Positions 28,525 to 37,737 of a stretch of DNA of 64,000 bases are shown in pieces. The stretch comes from Haloarchaeobius sp. FL176. Its GTDB lineage: Archaea > Halobacteriota > Halobacteria > Halobacteriales > Natrialbaceae. Position 1 is the stretch's first letter. Each line of letters opens with the position of its first letter. The stretch spans positions 1 through 64,000 of the forward strand of contig NZ_JANJYH010000012.1 in NCBI RefSeq assembly GCF_024609245.1, written 5' to 3'. The translations under genes and the position numbers were made by a program. Below the pieces are notes generated by a model. The model was given only the letters and a program-made list of their open reading frames with translations, searched no databases and was not told the DNA's origin.

Positions 28525-29419
28525 CGTCGCTGTTCCTTGTCGCTTCGTCCTGTCGCAGGCCCGCGGTTTGAAGGTGCCGGTCGACACTCGCCTCTAGCTC
28601 CTCCGTCGCGAGCGTTCGCCCGGCCAGCACGGCGTTCAGCGATGCACCGACGAGCAGGACGAGCGCGCCGAGGTAGAGCCACGTCACGAGCAGCAGGACG
28701 CCCCCGACGACGCCGTACACCGCGTACGCCGTCGCGTACTCGGTCGTGTAGAGCGTGAACGCCAGGCTCAGAACGGCCCAGCTCACCGCGGCGAAAACCG
28801 ACCCGGGGAGCGCCTCGCTGACGGTCACGTCGGCGTGCGGGAAGAGGTAGTAGAGTGGGAAGAACACCAGCCCGAGCGCGACCACCGTGACCGCCGCTCC
28901 GACGAGGCTGCCGTACGGCAGGTCGAGCAGACTCACCGCGACGGTGACCGCGACCGCGACCGCGCCGGCGAGGGCGACCGCCGCGAGCCCGACCGCGGCC
29001 TCGACGAGCTGCTCGCCGAGCGGCTCCTCGAGACCGCGGCCGTACACCGCCGAGAACGACCGGTCGATGGCCCGGAACACCTTCAGCGCGCTCCAGACCA
29101 GCACCACGAGGCCGACGATGGTCGCACCGCCCCGGCCCTCCCGCTCGACGAGCGCGGTTCGCAGCACCTCCTGGCTCGCCGGCGTGAGCGTCTCCCCGGC
29201 CACCGCGACCACGTCGTTCGCCAGTGCCTCGCCGCCGACCGCCGTCGCCACCGCCACGGCGAGCAGTGCGAGCGGGAACAGCGAGACGAACGCGTAGTAG
29301 GCGATGGCCGCCGCGAGGAACGTTAGCTGCTCGTCACGTGCGATTTCGACGACCGCCACGACGAGCGACCGCGCACGGGTGACCGCTGGCGGAAGTGACA
29401 CGGGTACGGGTACGAGCAC
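28517..29419 (-). CDS. YihY/BrkB family membrane protein
   Basis: 300 aa. Six transmembrane helices with the family's conserved N-terminal pattern (FLAAAIAYYAFVSLFPLALL) and the central Trp/Ala-rich segments (VWSALKVFRAIDRSFSAVYG, LVTWLYLGALVLLVGASLNA). The family was once called ribonuclease BN by mistake. Its real role is unsettled, with transport or lipid roles proposed. Operon with the coiled-coil gene. Confidence 0.9.
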   Translation of the reverse strand: MLVPVPVSLPPAVTRARSLVVAVVEIARDEQLTFLAAAIAYYAFVSLFPLALLAVAVATAVGGEALANDVVAVAGETLTPASQEVLRTALVEREGRGGATIVGLVVLVWSALKVFRAIDRSFSAVYGRGLEEPLGEQLVEAAVGLAAVALAGAVAVAVTVAVSLLDLPYGSLVGAAVTVVALGLVFFPLYYLFPHADVTVSEALPGSVFAAVSWAVLSLAFTLYTTEYATAYAVYGVVGGVLLLVTWLYLGALVLLVGASLNAVLAGRTLATEELEASVDRHLQTAGLRQDEATRNSDDA

Positions 29420-29488
29420 TCCCGCAAAAAGACCGTCGCCGAGCGTGGTTAGGTCGCTGGCTACGGCGCCGAGCGTTCACCGACCGTT

Positions 29489-30598
29489 TCACAGCTCCTC
29501 GGTCGCTGCTTCCATCTCGGGGATACTGGCGTCGCTCTTGAACGTAGTGCCGCCGTAGTGTGCCCGCGAGGCCGCGAACCCGGCATCCCGCAGCGCGCCG
29601 AGGAAGTCGTCCATGCCGCTGGCACCGCGGCCCCAGAGCTTGCAGAGGCGGTGCTGGTCGTAGTGGCTCGGTTCGTCGAGCTCGGCTTCGAGCGTGTCAC
29701 AGAGGTCCCGTCCGCGGTCGGCGGTGCCCATGTCGTCGGTGACCTGCTCGCGCACGTCGGCGACGAAGTCGGGGTCACGGTAGGGGCCGAGCCAGAGCGG
29801 CCCGGCGGTGAGCACCCGGTTGCCCTCGCAGCGCGGGCACGTCTCGGGCGGGTGCGGGAGCATACCGTGCTCGGCCTCGCGCCGGAGGCAGTCCTCGCAG
29901 TGGTGGAGGAAGCCCAGCTGGTCCACGCTCGCGTTGGCGTCGGTGGCCCGCCCCGAGAGGTCGAGGTAGGTGCGGACGTAGTGGCTCGTCGCGTGGGTGA
30001 GCAGCGGCGTGATGCCGGTGTCCCAGCGCGCGCCGGCCCGGGCGAGCGCGCCGAGCAGGACCCGCACGCCCATCTCGGCGTGATAGTCGGTATTGCGCGG
30101 GACGGCGGCGTAGGAACGCACGCCGGAGTCGAAGTGCGCGCCACAGAGCGGGGCGGTGTCGGTGGCGGTGACACAGAGCAGGTCCCGCGTGTTGGCGAAC
30201 GCGGCGTCGGCGAAGGGCATCGGCGTGCCGAACGGGTCCAGGTCCACCACGTCGAAGTAGTCCTCGTGCATGAGCGCGTTGACGTTCCGGTGGACCACCT
30301 CGCCGGGGAGGTCGTTCCGGGCGAGGTTCTCCCGGGCGAGTTCCACGGCCTCCTCGTCGACGTCACAGCAGGTCACGTCCCAGCCTTCGGCGGCGGCCCG
30401 CGCGCCCCGGACCCCGGAAGCCGTCATCGCGTCGAGGTAGGTGTCGGCGCGCTCCTCGTTCTCGCGGTACGCCCGGAGGACCGCGACGGTCAGGTCGCGG
30501 TTGAACTCCTGGACCGGGTTGAAGAAGACCGACTCGTGGGTGCCCTCGCCGTCCTGCTCGGGCACCGAGACCGTGACGTTGCCCTCCGTGACGTCCAT
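29489..30598 (-). CDS. trm1: tRNA (guanine26-N2)-dimethyltransferase
   Basis: 369 aa. Adds one or two methyl groups to N2 of G26 in tRNA using SAM. The N-terminal Rossmann domain contains [26 protein letters not shown] and the catalytic-region motif DLDPFGTP. The C-terminal domain carries a zinc-binding set CEDC and CPRC. Starts at ATG 30598. Followed by no obvious operon partner. Confidence 0.96.
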   Translation of the reverse strand: MDVTEGNVTVSVPEQDGEGTHESVFFNPVQEFNRDLTVAVLRAYRENEERADTYLDAMTASGVRGARAAAEGWDVTCCDVDEEAVELARENLARNDLPGEVVHRNVNALMHEDYFDVVDLDPFGTPMPFADAAFANTRDLLCVTATDTAPLCGAHFDSGVRSYAAVPRNTDYHAEMGVRVLLGALARAGARWDTGITPLLTHATSHYVRTYLDLSGRATDANASVDQLGFLHHCEDCLRREAEHGMLPHPPETCPRCEGNRVLTAGPLWLGPYRDPDFVADVREQVTDDMGTADRGRDLCDTLEAELDEPSHYDQHRLCKLWGRGASGMDDFLGALRDAGFAASRAHYGGTTFKSDASIPEMEAATEEL

Positions 30599-30755
30599 GT
30601 GGGGTCGTGGGCGGCGGTGGGCGAAAAGGGATGCGATGTGGCGGTCACTGCTGCCGGCGGACCGACCGCCGGAGGAACACCGGCGTCGCCGGCCTCGTGG
30701 GGGTCCTCACTCGGGGCGTCATCCGCGCCCGCGCACCGCCGTTTACCACGTCTAC

Positions 30756-31013
30756 GTGCTCACCGACGCCGACGGCGACCAGTTCCCGACCATCACCGTG
30801 AACAGCACGCGCACGCTCGCCGGCCGCGACCGCCAGACGGTCGTCGACAACACCATCGAGGCGGCCGGCGCCGTCACCAGGGACCGCGACGCGCCGGTCA
30901 CGGCGAGCGAGAAGGCCGCCGAGTACGCGTTCGAGTACGGCATGGTCGACCAGCACGAACTCGAAGAGAAGCTGCGTGAGCGTACTGAACTGTTGACTGG
31001 CCGAAATAGTTAA
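30756..31013 (+). CDS. Small acidic haloarchaeal protein, unknown function
   Basis: The frame ends at TAA 31011-31013. The conserved-looking part begins VYHVYVLTDADGDQFPTITV and continues through ASEKAAEYAFEYGMVDQHEL, giving 85 aa from GTG 30756. An ATG at 30636 would add 40 Arg/Pro-rich residues that look non-coding. The codons just before the GTG (Val-Tyr-His-Val-Tyr) also look like protein, so the true start may be slightly upstream and is not settled. Family not recognised. Confidence 0.55.
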   Translation: MLTDADGDQFPTITVNSTRTLAGRDRQTVVDNTIEAAGAVTRDRDAPVTASEKAAEYAFEYGMVDQHELEEKLRERTELLTGRNS

Positions 31014-31038
31014 TACATTTACATTCGGGTGTTGGTGT

Positions 31039-32640
31039 GTGAACTCTGAAAGACGCCCCACAATTCAACCGAGGGCGATTCGAGGAGGGCTGGCGGTGAT
31101 TTTTATCTTGATGCTCATTATATCGTTAGTGCCAGGTTCGGTAGCCGCAGAGGCGGCAGATGAAAACAGTACACCTTCTGACCTGACGGTCGAGATTACC
31201 TACGAATTAACGCCAGAGACACCAGGACAAATCACAGCTGTAGCAGAATATCAGATTCCTTCTAACGTTCCACGGGTAGATCTTGGAAACCCCGATCCCG
31301 ATAGAATCAACATCCAGAACATACAGAACCTCCAAAAAACAGAAGAAGGATATGTATGGGAGGGTGGTGAAGCGCCACAAATAACGTACACAATCGATCT
31401 CTCAACTGACACACTCGGTGGGGACGAATCTGGCATCGACGTTGGGAGCTGGGCAATCGTCGATACTGTATCTCCCTCCATCGGGTGGCGGTATTATGAT
31501 GAATCTCCCGAATACAACGAAGAATATAGTGTCGCCGGTGAGGGTATTGCTGGTGACGGGTATGTTTATCTTGGTCACTATACTACTGAATCGGCCATGG
31601 TTAACGGTACAAATGCGACGGTCGTGAAGACGGCGGGGATGTCAATACGCCCTGATAGCGACGAGCTGTTCGACACGTTCCGGTATATGGAGGAAACGCT
31701 CTGGAACAGTCGCAATGATGACCAGAAACTCATTATTGCAGTCTCTGAATATACTGATATGACTAATGCCGGTCGGGAAACAGGTGGCGACTTCTATGTG
31801 CAATCGAATTTACCTCTGAACCATCCTGACACTACATGGGCGCATGAATACGTGCACGTCACCCAACAAACGAGAATGAGCCCGGAGATGAGTTGGTTTG
31901 TAGAGGGGAGTGCTGAATACTTCACTGCCACAACCATGTTGAATAGAGGAATGGCTACTGCCGAGGAATTCGAGGAACAGATCACAACTACTGACGAGAG
32001 GATCAAGCATGCGAACCTAACTGACCGGTCGACATGGAACAGTTCATACGTAGAGTATGATAAAGGAGCACATGTTCTTGCGTTCCTTAATGAACAGATA
32101 CGGGAGAACACGAATGGTGAGGCATCCATGCGGGATGTCTACCGCGACGTTCAGCAGCATGATGGCACCGTCAATTATTCCGACTTCAAACGCATTTTGA
32201 TCGACGTTGGCGGCCCAGAAATGGGGCCAGTGGCGGATCGGTACATCAATGCGATTGGCTTCCCTGACCATGAATTCGAGAGCGAACAGCACTTGTACAG
32301 TGGCTATGATGCAGACGATGATGGGCTCCGTAATGGGTACGAACGGCAGCACGGCCTCAACCCACTGAGGCAAGACACCGATCAAGATGGGTTGAACGAC
32401 TTGACTGAGATTGCGGAAGGGACAGACCCTGTCACTGCTGATACAGATGGGGACAGCATCATGGACGGTCTGGAAGTCGAGAGTGACACAGACCCGCTTA
32501 ACCAAACAGCCCCGCAGGAATTCCTCTCAGCGACCGCTGAGAGACTGTTCGGGTGGGCGACGAATTCGACAGCAGAAGACGAGACAACTCCGAAGTCCAT
32601 TGACAGCAGATCAGGACTTCGGCCTGTCGCTAACACCTGA
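31039..32640 (+). CDS. Secreted zinc metallopeptidase with calcium-binding repeats
   Basis: 533 aa from GTG 31039. A hydrophobic signal helix (residues 17-36) directs export. The active site is H269-E270-Y271-V272-H273 followed by E289 in WFVEGSAEYF, the gluzincin arrangement in which two His and a downstream Glu bind zinc. Residues about 424-490 are thrombospondin type 3-like repeats (DADDDGLRNGYE, DTDQDGLNDLTE, DTDGDSIMDGLE), which bind calcium and often act as surface linkers. No sorting signal is seen at the C-terminus. GC and codon use are clearly lower than in the neighbours, pointing to transfer. Confidence 0.85.
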   Translation: MNSERRPTIQPRAIRGGLAVIFILMLIISLVPGSVAAEAADENSTPSDLTVEITYELTPETPGQITAVAEYQIPSNVPRVDLGNPDPDRINIQNIQNLQKTEEGYVWEGGEAPQITYTIDLSTDTLGGDESGIDVGSWAIVDTVSPSIGWRYYDESPEYNEEYSVAGEGIAGDGYVYLGHYTTESAMVNGTNATVVKTAGMSIRPDSDELFDTFRYMEETLWNSRNDDQKLIIAVSEYTDMTNAGRETGGDFYVQSNLPLNHPDTTWAHEYVHVTQQTRMSPEMSWFVEGSAEYFTATTMLNRGMATAEEFEEQITTTDERIKHANLTDRSTWNSSYVEYDKGAHVLAFLNEQIRENTNGEASMRDVYRDVQQHDGTVNYSDFKRILIDVGGPEMGPVADRYINAIGFPDHEFESEQHLYSGYDADDDGLRNGYERQHGLNPLRQDTDQDGLNDLTEIAEGTDPVTADTDGDSIMDGLEVESDTDPLNQTAPQEFLSATAERLFGWATNSTAEDETTPKSIDSRSGLRPVANT

Positions 32641-32920
32641 AACGGCTTATTGGTAGTTCTCCGCATTGCCAACAATGAACCGATGAGGAGCGTTCGTGCC
32701 GGAGCAAGCAGACGGTGTCGGCCGCTACCGAGGGGCTTGTTGGCACCGAGTGGTGAACCCCAGCCTGAAAGCTCTCCCGAACGTCGCGGCGTCGGCGCGA
32801 GGCGCGAGTGAACGGCGATATACCGACAAAGAGTAACCCGACTGTACCAGCAAACACAGCTCATGACCGCCGACAAGTCGGTGTTCGTCGGAGAGAGGTG
32901 TACTATGTTTCCGGTCTACG
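32641..32920. other. Gap with no supported gene after the metallopeptidase
   Basis: GC returns to high values here. A plus-strand frame reads VVNPSLKALPNVAASARGAS and stops soon after. It has the feel of a degraded 3' end of an insertion-sequence gene, but nothing ties it to a named family. No inverted repeats typical of a complete IS were found. Confidence 0.3.
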
Positions 32921-33448
32921 TTAATTGTCATCGGTCGTCCGCCGGGAGGGCACCTCGGGCTCGTCGATGACCCTCCCGGAGCGGTCCTGCAACGTGACGT
33001 GTGCCACGTAGACGGAGAGCTGGTCGGATTCCTCGCGGCTGCCGAAGCCCGCCGAGATGCTCGCCATCGATTCGAGGCGACTATCGAGTCGTCCGAGAAT
33101 CGCCGGCCCGGCCGCGCTCGCCCCTTCGACGTTGGTCCATCTCTCGAACGCCGAGTAGCCGTGGCTGGAAACCTCCCCACCCGACCTCGTGGCCGGATAT
33201 CGGACCGTGTCGTTGGCCTCGACGTACTCGTAGCGGTCGGCGGTGATTGTCTCCGTCGTCGAGACGGGTTCGGCCTCGCCCCGGGTCTGCTCGCCGGGCG
33301 AGAGCGCCGCGGTCGTCGTGGCGTTCGTGGTCGGTGTCTCGTCGGTCGTCGGTCCGTCGCCGCCCGCATCGAAGCTGCCGAGACAGCCGGCCGTGGCGAC
33401 GGCCGCGGTCGTCGCGGTCGCTCCGAGGAACTGCCGTCTGGAGAGCAT
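32921..33448 (-). CDS. Putative lipoprotein, unknown function
   Basis: 175 aa from ATG 33448. The signal MLSRRQFLGATATTAAVATAGC has a Tat-like SRRQF motif and a lipobox ending in Cys22. A Thr/Gly-rich linker leads to a domain of about 120 residues (TITADRYEYVEANDTVRYPA and onward) rich in beta strand. The C-terminus VIDEPEVPSRRTTDDN is polar. No family recognised. Divergent from the SWIM-finger gene. Confidence 0.7.
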   Translation of the reverse strand: MLSRRQFLGATATTAAVATAGCLGSFDAGGDGPTTDETPTTNATTTAALSPGEQTRGEAEPVSTTETITADRYEYVEANDTVRYPATRSGGEVSSHGYSAFERWTNVEGASAAGPAILGRLDSRLESMASISAGFGSREESDQLSVYVAHVTLQDRSGRVIDEPEVPSRRTTDDN

Positions 33449-33564
33449 ACGGTAGCCGACGGTGATTTTCGACAAGTGCCTTGGGGTGCCGGGACCGAAC
33501 TGTTTTCACACCCCGGACCGAACGACGGGACAGTGATTGGGGGCATCGTGGCCGGGTGGCTCGC

Positions 33565-33930
33565 GTGACCGACGAGGAGCGCGAGCGCGCCGTCGAAGAG
33601 TGGCAGGCGATGCTCGAAGAAGCCGGCGAGTTGACCCCGAATGCGGTCGAGAAAATAATGGCCGTCCACGGCGACCGCGGCAAGCACGCCATCGAGGCCG
33701 TTTCTGAGGAACGCGTGAAGCGGTACCGCGATTTCACCGTCGTCGTGGGCTACGAAGACGAGTACATCGTCGAGGACAGCGGCTGCACGTGCAAGGACGC
33801 CGAGTACAATCTGGACCCGGACGACCCGACCGAGCTGTGCTGGCACGCCCTGGCGGTCCCCATCGCCGAGCGGGTCGACGCGGTGGACCACCACGACATG
33901 TGGTACTCCGAGGTCAGGGAGTTCCTCTGA
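33565..33930 (+). CDS. SWIM zinc-finger protein
   Basis: 121 aa from GTG 33565. Upstream residues in the same frame look non-coding. The CTCKD...LCWHALA pattern gives the CxC-xn-CxH ligand set of the SWIM zinc finger, a fold that binds DNA or protein. The N-terminal half is helical and charged (DEERERAVEEWQAMLEEAGEL). Small haloarchaeal SWIM proteins are common and mostly uncharacterised. Its stop lies 3 bases from the convergent hisH stop. Confidence 0.82.
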   Translation: MTDEERERAVEEWQAMLEEAGELTPNAVEKIMAVHGDRGKHAIEAVSEERVKRYRDFTVVVGYEDEYIVEDSGCTCKDAEYNLDPDDPTELCWHALAVPIAERVDAVDHHDMWYSEVREFL

Positions 33931-33933
33931 CGC

Positions 33934-34596
33934 TCACTCCGCACAGAGGTCGACGAAGTTGCGCAGGATGGTGAGGCCGGTCTCGCCGGACTTCTCCGGG
34001 TGGAACTGCGTGCCGAAGACCGTGCCGTCGTCGTTGGCGACGATGGCGGGGAACGAGCCACCGTAGTCCGTCGTCGCGACGACCGCGTCCTCGTCGTCGG
34101 GCACGGCGTAGTAGGAGTGGACGAAGTAGGCGTACCGCCCGTCAACACCTTCGACGAGCGGGTGCTCGCGCTGGATCGAGAGGTCGTTCCAGCCCATGTG
34201 GGGGACCGTCTGGCCCGTCTCGAAGCGGACGTTCCGGCCGGGAACCAGGTCCAGGCCCTTCACGTCGCCCTGTCCCTCGCGTTCGGCCTCCTCGCTCTCG
34301 GTCAGCAGCATCTGCATCCCGAGACAGATGCCGAACAGCGGCGTGTCGGAGTCGGCGACCTCGACGAGTGCGTCCCGCACCGATTCGGCGTTCTCCATCC
34401 CCTCGCCGAACGCACCGACGCCCGGGAGGACGACGCCGTCGGCTTCGCCGAACGCCTCGGGGTCGCTCTCGATGCTGACCGACGCGCCGGCCCGTTCGAG
34501 ACCACGGGAGACGCTCCGGAGGTTCCCCAGCCCGTAGTCCACCACGACGATGTCCGCGAGTGTCTCCTGCTCGCGGGAGCGCGACTGCGTACTCAT
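33934..34596 (-). CDS. hisH: Imidazole glycerol phosphate synthase, glutaminase subunit
   Basis: 220 aa from ATG 34596. Class I glutamine amidotransferase feeding ammonia to HisF in histidine synthesis. The triad is Cys91 in FGICLGMQM, His199 and Glu201 in FHPEKSG. The N-terminal YGLGNLRSVSRGLERAGA is characteristic of HisH. Haloarchaeal his genes are scattered, and no other his gene is nearby. Confidence 0.95.
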   Translation of the reverse strand: MSTQSRSREQETLADIVVVDYGLGNLRSVSRGLERAGASVSIESDPEAFGEADGVVLPGVGAFGEGMENAESVRDALVEVADSDTPLFGICLGMQMLLTESEEAEREGQGDVKGLDLVPGRNVRFETGQTVPHMGWNDLSIQREHPLVEGVDGRYAYFVHSYYAVPDDEDAVVATTDYGGSFPAIVANDDGTVFGTQFHPEKSGETGLTILRNFVDLCAE

Positions 34597-34721
34597 GAGC
34601 GATAGTTCAGCGTCGCGGCGCAAGTGCGTTTCCGTTCCGGTCACGTTCACCCCGGAGACGGTGGGCCCGAAGACGTTCTGTCCGCCGCCGCTCGCCCCTG
34701 ATTCTCTCCCAAGAAAAACCC

Positions 34722-34740
34722 GATATGTTGTCTACATATC
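34722..34740. promoter_or_regulatory. Palindrome in the hisH-phnD gap
   Basis: GATATGT and ACATATC are perfect 7-bp arms around TGTCT. The half-site TCTACATA reappears in opposite orientation near the phnD promoter. It may belong to the regulation of phnDCE or of hisH. The rest of the 34597-34964 gap has no gene that I can support. Confidence 0.35.
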
Positions 34741-34895
34741 CCACGGAGCCACAGCGGTGAGACGGTCGCCGTGCTGACGCCCAGCGTCCGCTATCGAGCT
34801 TGTATCGCCAGAAGAACATCACAAACCGCCAGAGGCCGCCTCGGAAGCGTGCCGAAATGGCGAGTCGGGGCGTCTCGCCCCATCCAGACGTTGCC

Positions 34896-34934
34896 CTACG
34901 TAGTTCTATGTAGATAGATTAGGAACTTTTAATA
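34896..34934 (+). promoter_or_regulatory. phnD promoter with operator-like palindromes
   Basis: CTACGTAG (34896-34903) and TCTATGTAGA (34905-34914) are adjacent short palindromes. They sit immediately before an archaeal TATA box in ACTTTTAATAGC (about 34925-34936), which is about 35 bases before the phnD ATG. A repressor bound here would block TFB/TBP. The regulator is unknown, and phosphate starvation is the expected signal. Confidence 0.45.
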
Positions 34935-34964
34935 GCAACATCAAGAACTATGAATTGATTCGCA

Positions 34965-35894
34965 ATGGAAAGTCGACGCAACTTCCTCAAGGCCGCTGGC
35001 GCAGCAACCACGGCTGGGATGGTGGGTGCTGCAGGATGTCTCGGTTCGTTCGGAGGCGACCCCTACGTGGACGGTCAGATGACCTTCCTGATGTCGCCGA
35101 CCGAACCACAGGACCAGATGAAAGCTCAGTACGAGCCGATCGGCGAGCGTTTCGTCGACCACATCGACCCCATCGGCGAGGACGACCTGCAGATGAGCTA
35201 CTCCGAGGACTACGGCGCAACACTCGAGGGCCTCGACAGCGGCAACGCCGACGTCGCCGAGACAGGTCCGTTCGCCGCCGCACTCGGTGTCAACTCCGAC
35301 AAGGTCGACATCGTCCTCCAGCGAAAGGCGTACGGTGGCTGGGAGTACTCCAGCTTCATCGTGGCCCCCAAGGGCTCGGACATCGAGGAGCCGAGCGACC
35401 TCGAGGGCGCCGACATCGCCTTCGCCGACGCGCTGAGCGCGAGTGGTTCGCTCTACCCGCTCTCGATGATCAAGGAGGAGACCGACCTCTCGCTCCCCGA
35501 GGAGCCGGGGAGTGCGACCGGTGCTGACTTCAACCCGCAGTGGACGACCCACATCGAGGCGTCAAACGCGGCAGCCGACGGAACGGTCGACGCGGCTGGC
35601 GTGGGCGACTTCGCCTACTTCACGAACGAGGACGAACTGCAGGTCGTCGCCGAGCGTAGCGGCATCCCGCGCGCGCCCATCGTCGTCTCGCCCGAACTCA
35701 GCGACGACGAGAAGGAGAATATCGTCACCGCGTTCACCGAGGCGCCCGACGAGATGTACTACGGTGCCGACGGCGAGGCTGACACCGACGACGACGTGTG
35801 GTTCGACGACGTCCGCGAACGTGGCGTCGACACGTACCAGCCGGTCGTCGATACCGCCGAGAACCTCGGCTACGGCGAAGAGATCTTCGGATAA
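34965..35894 (+). CDS. phnD: Phosphonate/phosphate-type ABC substrate-binding lipoprotein
   Basis: 309 aa. Signal MESRRNFLKAAGAATTAGMV with lipobox Cys25. The mature protein follows PhnD: an early segment around MTFLMSPTEPQDQM, the ligand loop EDYGATLEGLDSGNADVAETG, and VAPKGSDIEEPSDLEGADIAF. Relatives bind phosphonates, phosphite or phosphate. First gene of phnDCE with a clear promoter. No C-P lyase genes are present, so the operon is uptake only. Confidence 0.9.
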   Translation: MESRRNFLKAAGAATTAGMVGAAGCLGSFGGDPYVDGQMTFLMSPTEPQDQMKAQYEPIGERFVDHIDPIGEDDLQMSYSEDYGATLEGLDSGNADVAETGPFAAALGVNSDKVDIVLQRKAYGGWEYSSFIVAPKGSDIEEPSDLEGADIAFADALSASGSLYPLSMIKEETDLSLPEEPGSATGADFNPQWTTHIEASNAAADGTVDAAGVGDFAYFTNEDELQVVAERSGIPRAPIVVSPELSDDEKENIVTAFTEAPDEMYYGADGEADTDDDVWFDDVRERGVDTYQPVVDTAENLGYGEEIFG

Positions 35895-35930
35895 CACCGC
35901 TCAACAGTCAACCCGTTTTAGCACCGCAAA

Positions 35931-36686
35931 ATGGCAACTATTTCCGTCAACAACGTATCGAAAATCTACGGCGACACCGTCGCACTCGACGATGTCTCGT
36001 TCGAGATCTCTGACGGCGAGTTCGTCGTCCTGCTCGGGCCGTCCGGAGCCGGGAAGTCGACCCTGCTTCGGATACTGAACGGCCTCACGACGCCCACCGA
36101 GGGGACGGTCGAGTTCAACGGACAGCCCATCGATTCGATGCCGACGAGCAACGTCGGAATGGTCTTCCAGATGCACTACCTCGTCGAGGGGCTCAGCGCG
36201 TACAAGAACACGCTCTCCGGTGCCCTCAGTCGTTCCTCCACGTTCGGTAGTCTGCTCAACCGGTTCGGGGAGGAGGACAAGCAGATGGCGCTCGAGGCGC
36301 TGGACACCGTCGGCCTCCTCGAGGAGGCCGAACAACGTGCGAGCAGCATGAGCGGCGGGCAGCAACAGCGCGTCGGCATCGCCCGTGCGCTCACCCAGAA
36401 CCCCGACCTCCTGCTCGCGGACGAGCCGGTCGCGAGTCTCGACCCGAAGGCGGCCCAGGACGTCATGGAGTACATGCGCCGGGCGGCTGTCGACAGGAAC
36501 CTCACCTCCATCGTGAGCCTCCATCAGGTCAACATCGCCCGCGAGTTCGGCGACCGGTTCATCGGCCTGAACGAGGGCGAACTCATCTTCAACGGGGACC
36601 GCGAGGATCTGACGATGGACGTCGTAGACCGCATCTACTACGGGGAAGAGAGCGCCGAGAACGACGAAGGAATTCAGCACATCTAA
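35931..36686 (+). CDS. phnC: Phosphonate-type ABC transporter ATPase
   Basis: 251 aa. Walker A GPSGAGKSTLLR, Q-loop VGMVFQMHYLV, signature MSGGQQQRVGIA, Walker B LLADEPVASLDP and switch His in VSLHQVNIA, all in the usual order for PhnC. It lies 36 bases after phnD and one base before phnE. Confidence 0.95.
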   Translation: MATISVNNVSKIYGDTVALDDVSFEISDGEFVVLLGPSGAGKSTLLRILNGLTTPTEGTVEFNGQPIDSMPTSNVGMVFQMHYLVEGLSAYKNTLSGALSRSSTFGSLLNRFGEEDKQMALEALDTVGLLEEAEQRASSMSGGQQQRVGIARALTQNPDLLLADEPVASLDPKAAQDVMEYMRRAAVDRNLTSIVSLHQVNIAREFGDRFIGLNEGELIFNGDREDLTMDVVDRIYYGEESAENDEGIQHI

Positions 36687-36687
36687 C

Positions 36688-37737
36688 ATGGCGTCAGAAG
36701 ACTCATCACGGGGCGACAACCGGATCCGCAAGAAGCTCGAACAGCTCGACCGCGCCTCCCGGAACCGGCAGCTCCTCTATCTGGCTGGTATCCTGGTGCT
36801 GCTCACACTGACCGCCGGTGGACTGTGGTTCGTCGAACTGACCGTCGGGCTGCTCTACCGGAACCTGCCGGGGTGGACCGAGTTCCTCAGTGGCTTCGTA
36901 CCGCCGGACTTCGTCGACCTGACACAACAGACGAAGGATCAAGAGATCGGCGGTCTCGAAGCCATCGTCCAGACGCTGCTGCATCCGCAGTGGTTCGTCT
37001 CGTCGGTCCTGAGTGCCGAACTCGGCGAGGCGAGCGTCCTCGTGAGTTCGGCCGTGCTGACCGTCATCATGGGATTCCTGGGGACCGTACTGGGATTCCC
37101 GCTCGCACTCATCCTGGGCATCCTCGGCTCCGAACGGGTCGTTCCGTTCCCGTTCAACTTCGTGTTCCGGGGCATCATGAGCACCATCCGTGCGGTGCCG
37201 GCACTGATCTGGGCGCTCATCTTCGTCCCGCTGACCGGGTTCGGTCCGGTCACCGGGGTGCTCGCGATCGGGACCGACACCATCGGGAACCTCGGTCGCC
37301 TCCTGACCGACGAACTCGAGGAGGTCGAAGACGGCCCCATCGAGGCGGTCGGCTCGACCGGTGCATCGAGTCTGCAGACTATCATCTTCGGGATGCTGAG
37401 CCAGGTGTACAACGGCTACGTCGCGTGGACGCTGTACGTCTTCGAGATCAACACCCGCATCGCAATCGGTCTCGGTGTCATCGGCGTCGGCGGGATCGGA
37501 CAGTACATCCAGGCGAAGATCAGTCTCGGAGCGTTCGGGTCGCCGAGCGCCTACCCGCAGGCTGCGGCGGGAATTCTGGTCGTGGTCTTCATCGTCCTGA
37601 CTGTCGAGATGACCTCTTCGCGTGTGCGGTCGTACATGCGCCCCGGAGAGGATCAGGGACGCGGTATCCTCGATATCATCCGGGACCTCGGTGACATGGA
37701 CAAGTGGATGGGCTCCGAGAAGCCCAAGAAGGACTAG
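36688..37737 (+). CDS. phnE: Phosphonate-type ABC transporter permease
   Basis: 349 aa. About six to seven transmembrane helices with the PhnE pattern (FPLALILGILGSERVVPFPF, RAVPALIWALIFVPLTGFGP) and an EAA-type loop (EEVEDGPIEAVGSTGASSLQ). The N-terminal 90 residues include an extra membrane helix and a loop. Its TAG stop lies inside a CTAG shared with the convergent udg stop. Confidence 0.93.
   Translation: MASEDSSRGDNRIRKKLEQLDRASRNRQLLYLAGILVLLTLTAGGLWFVELTVGLLYRNLPGWTEFLSGFVPPDFVDLTQQTKDQEIGGLEAIVQTLLHPQWFVSSVLSAELGEASVLVSSAVLTVIMGFLGTVLGFPLALILGILGSERVVPFPFNFVFRGIMSTIRAVPALIWALIFVPLTGFGPVTGVLAIGTDTIGNLGRLLTDELEEVEDGPIEAVGSTGASSLQTIIFGMLSQVYNGYVAWTLYVFEINTRIAIGLGVIGVGGIGQYIQAKISLGAFGSPSAYPQAAAGILVVVFIVLTVEMTSSRVRSYMRPGEDQGRGILDIIRDLGDMDKWMGSEKPKKD

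Noticed and set aside
32641-32920. Relic of a TnpB/IS200-type element with its guide RNA end
   Set aside because: Only a vague likeness to TnpB tails. No transposase motif, terminal hairpin or target repeat could be shown.
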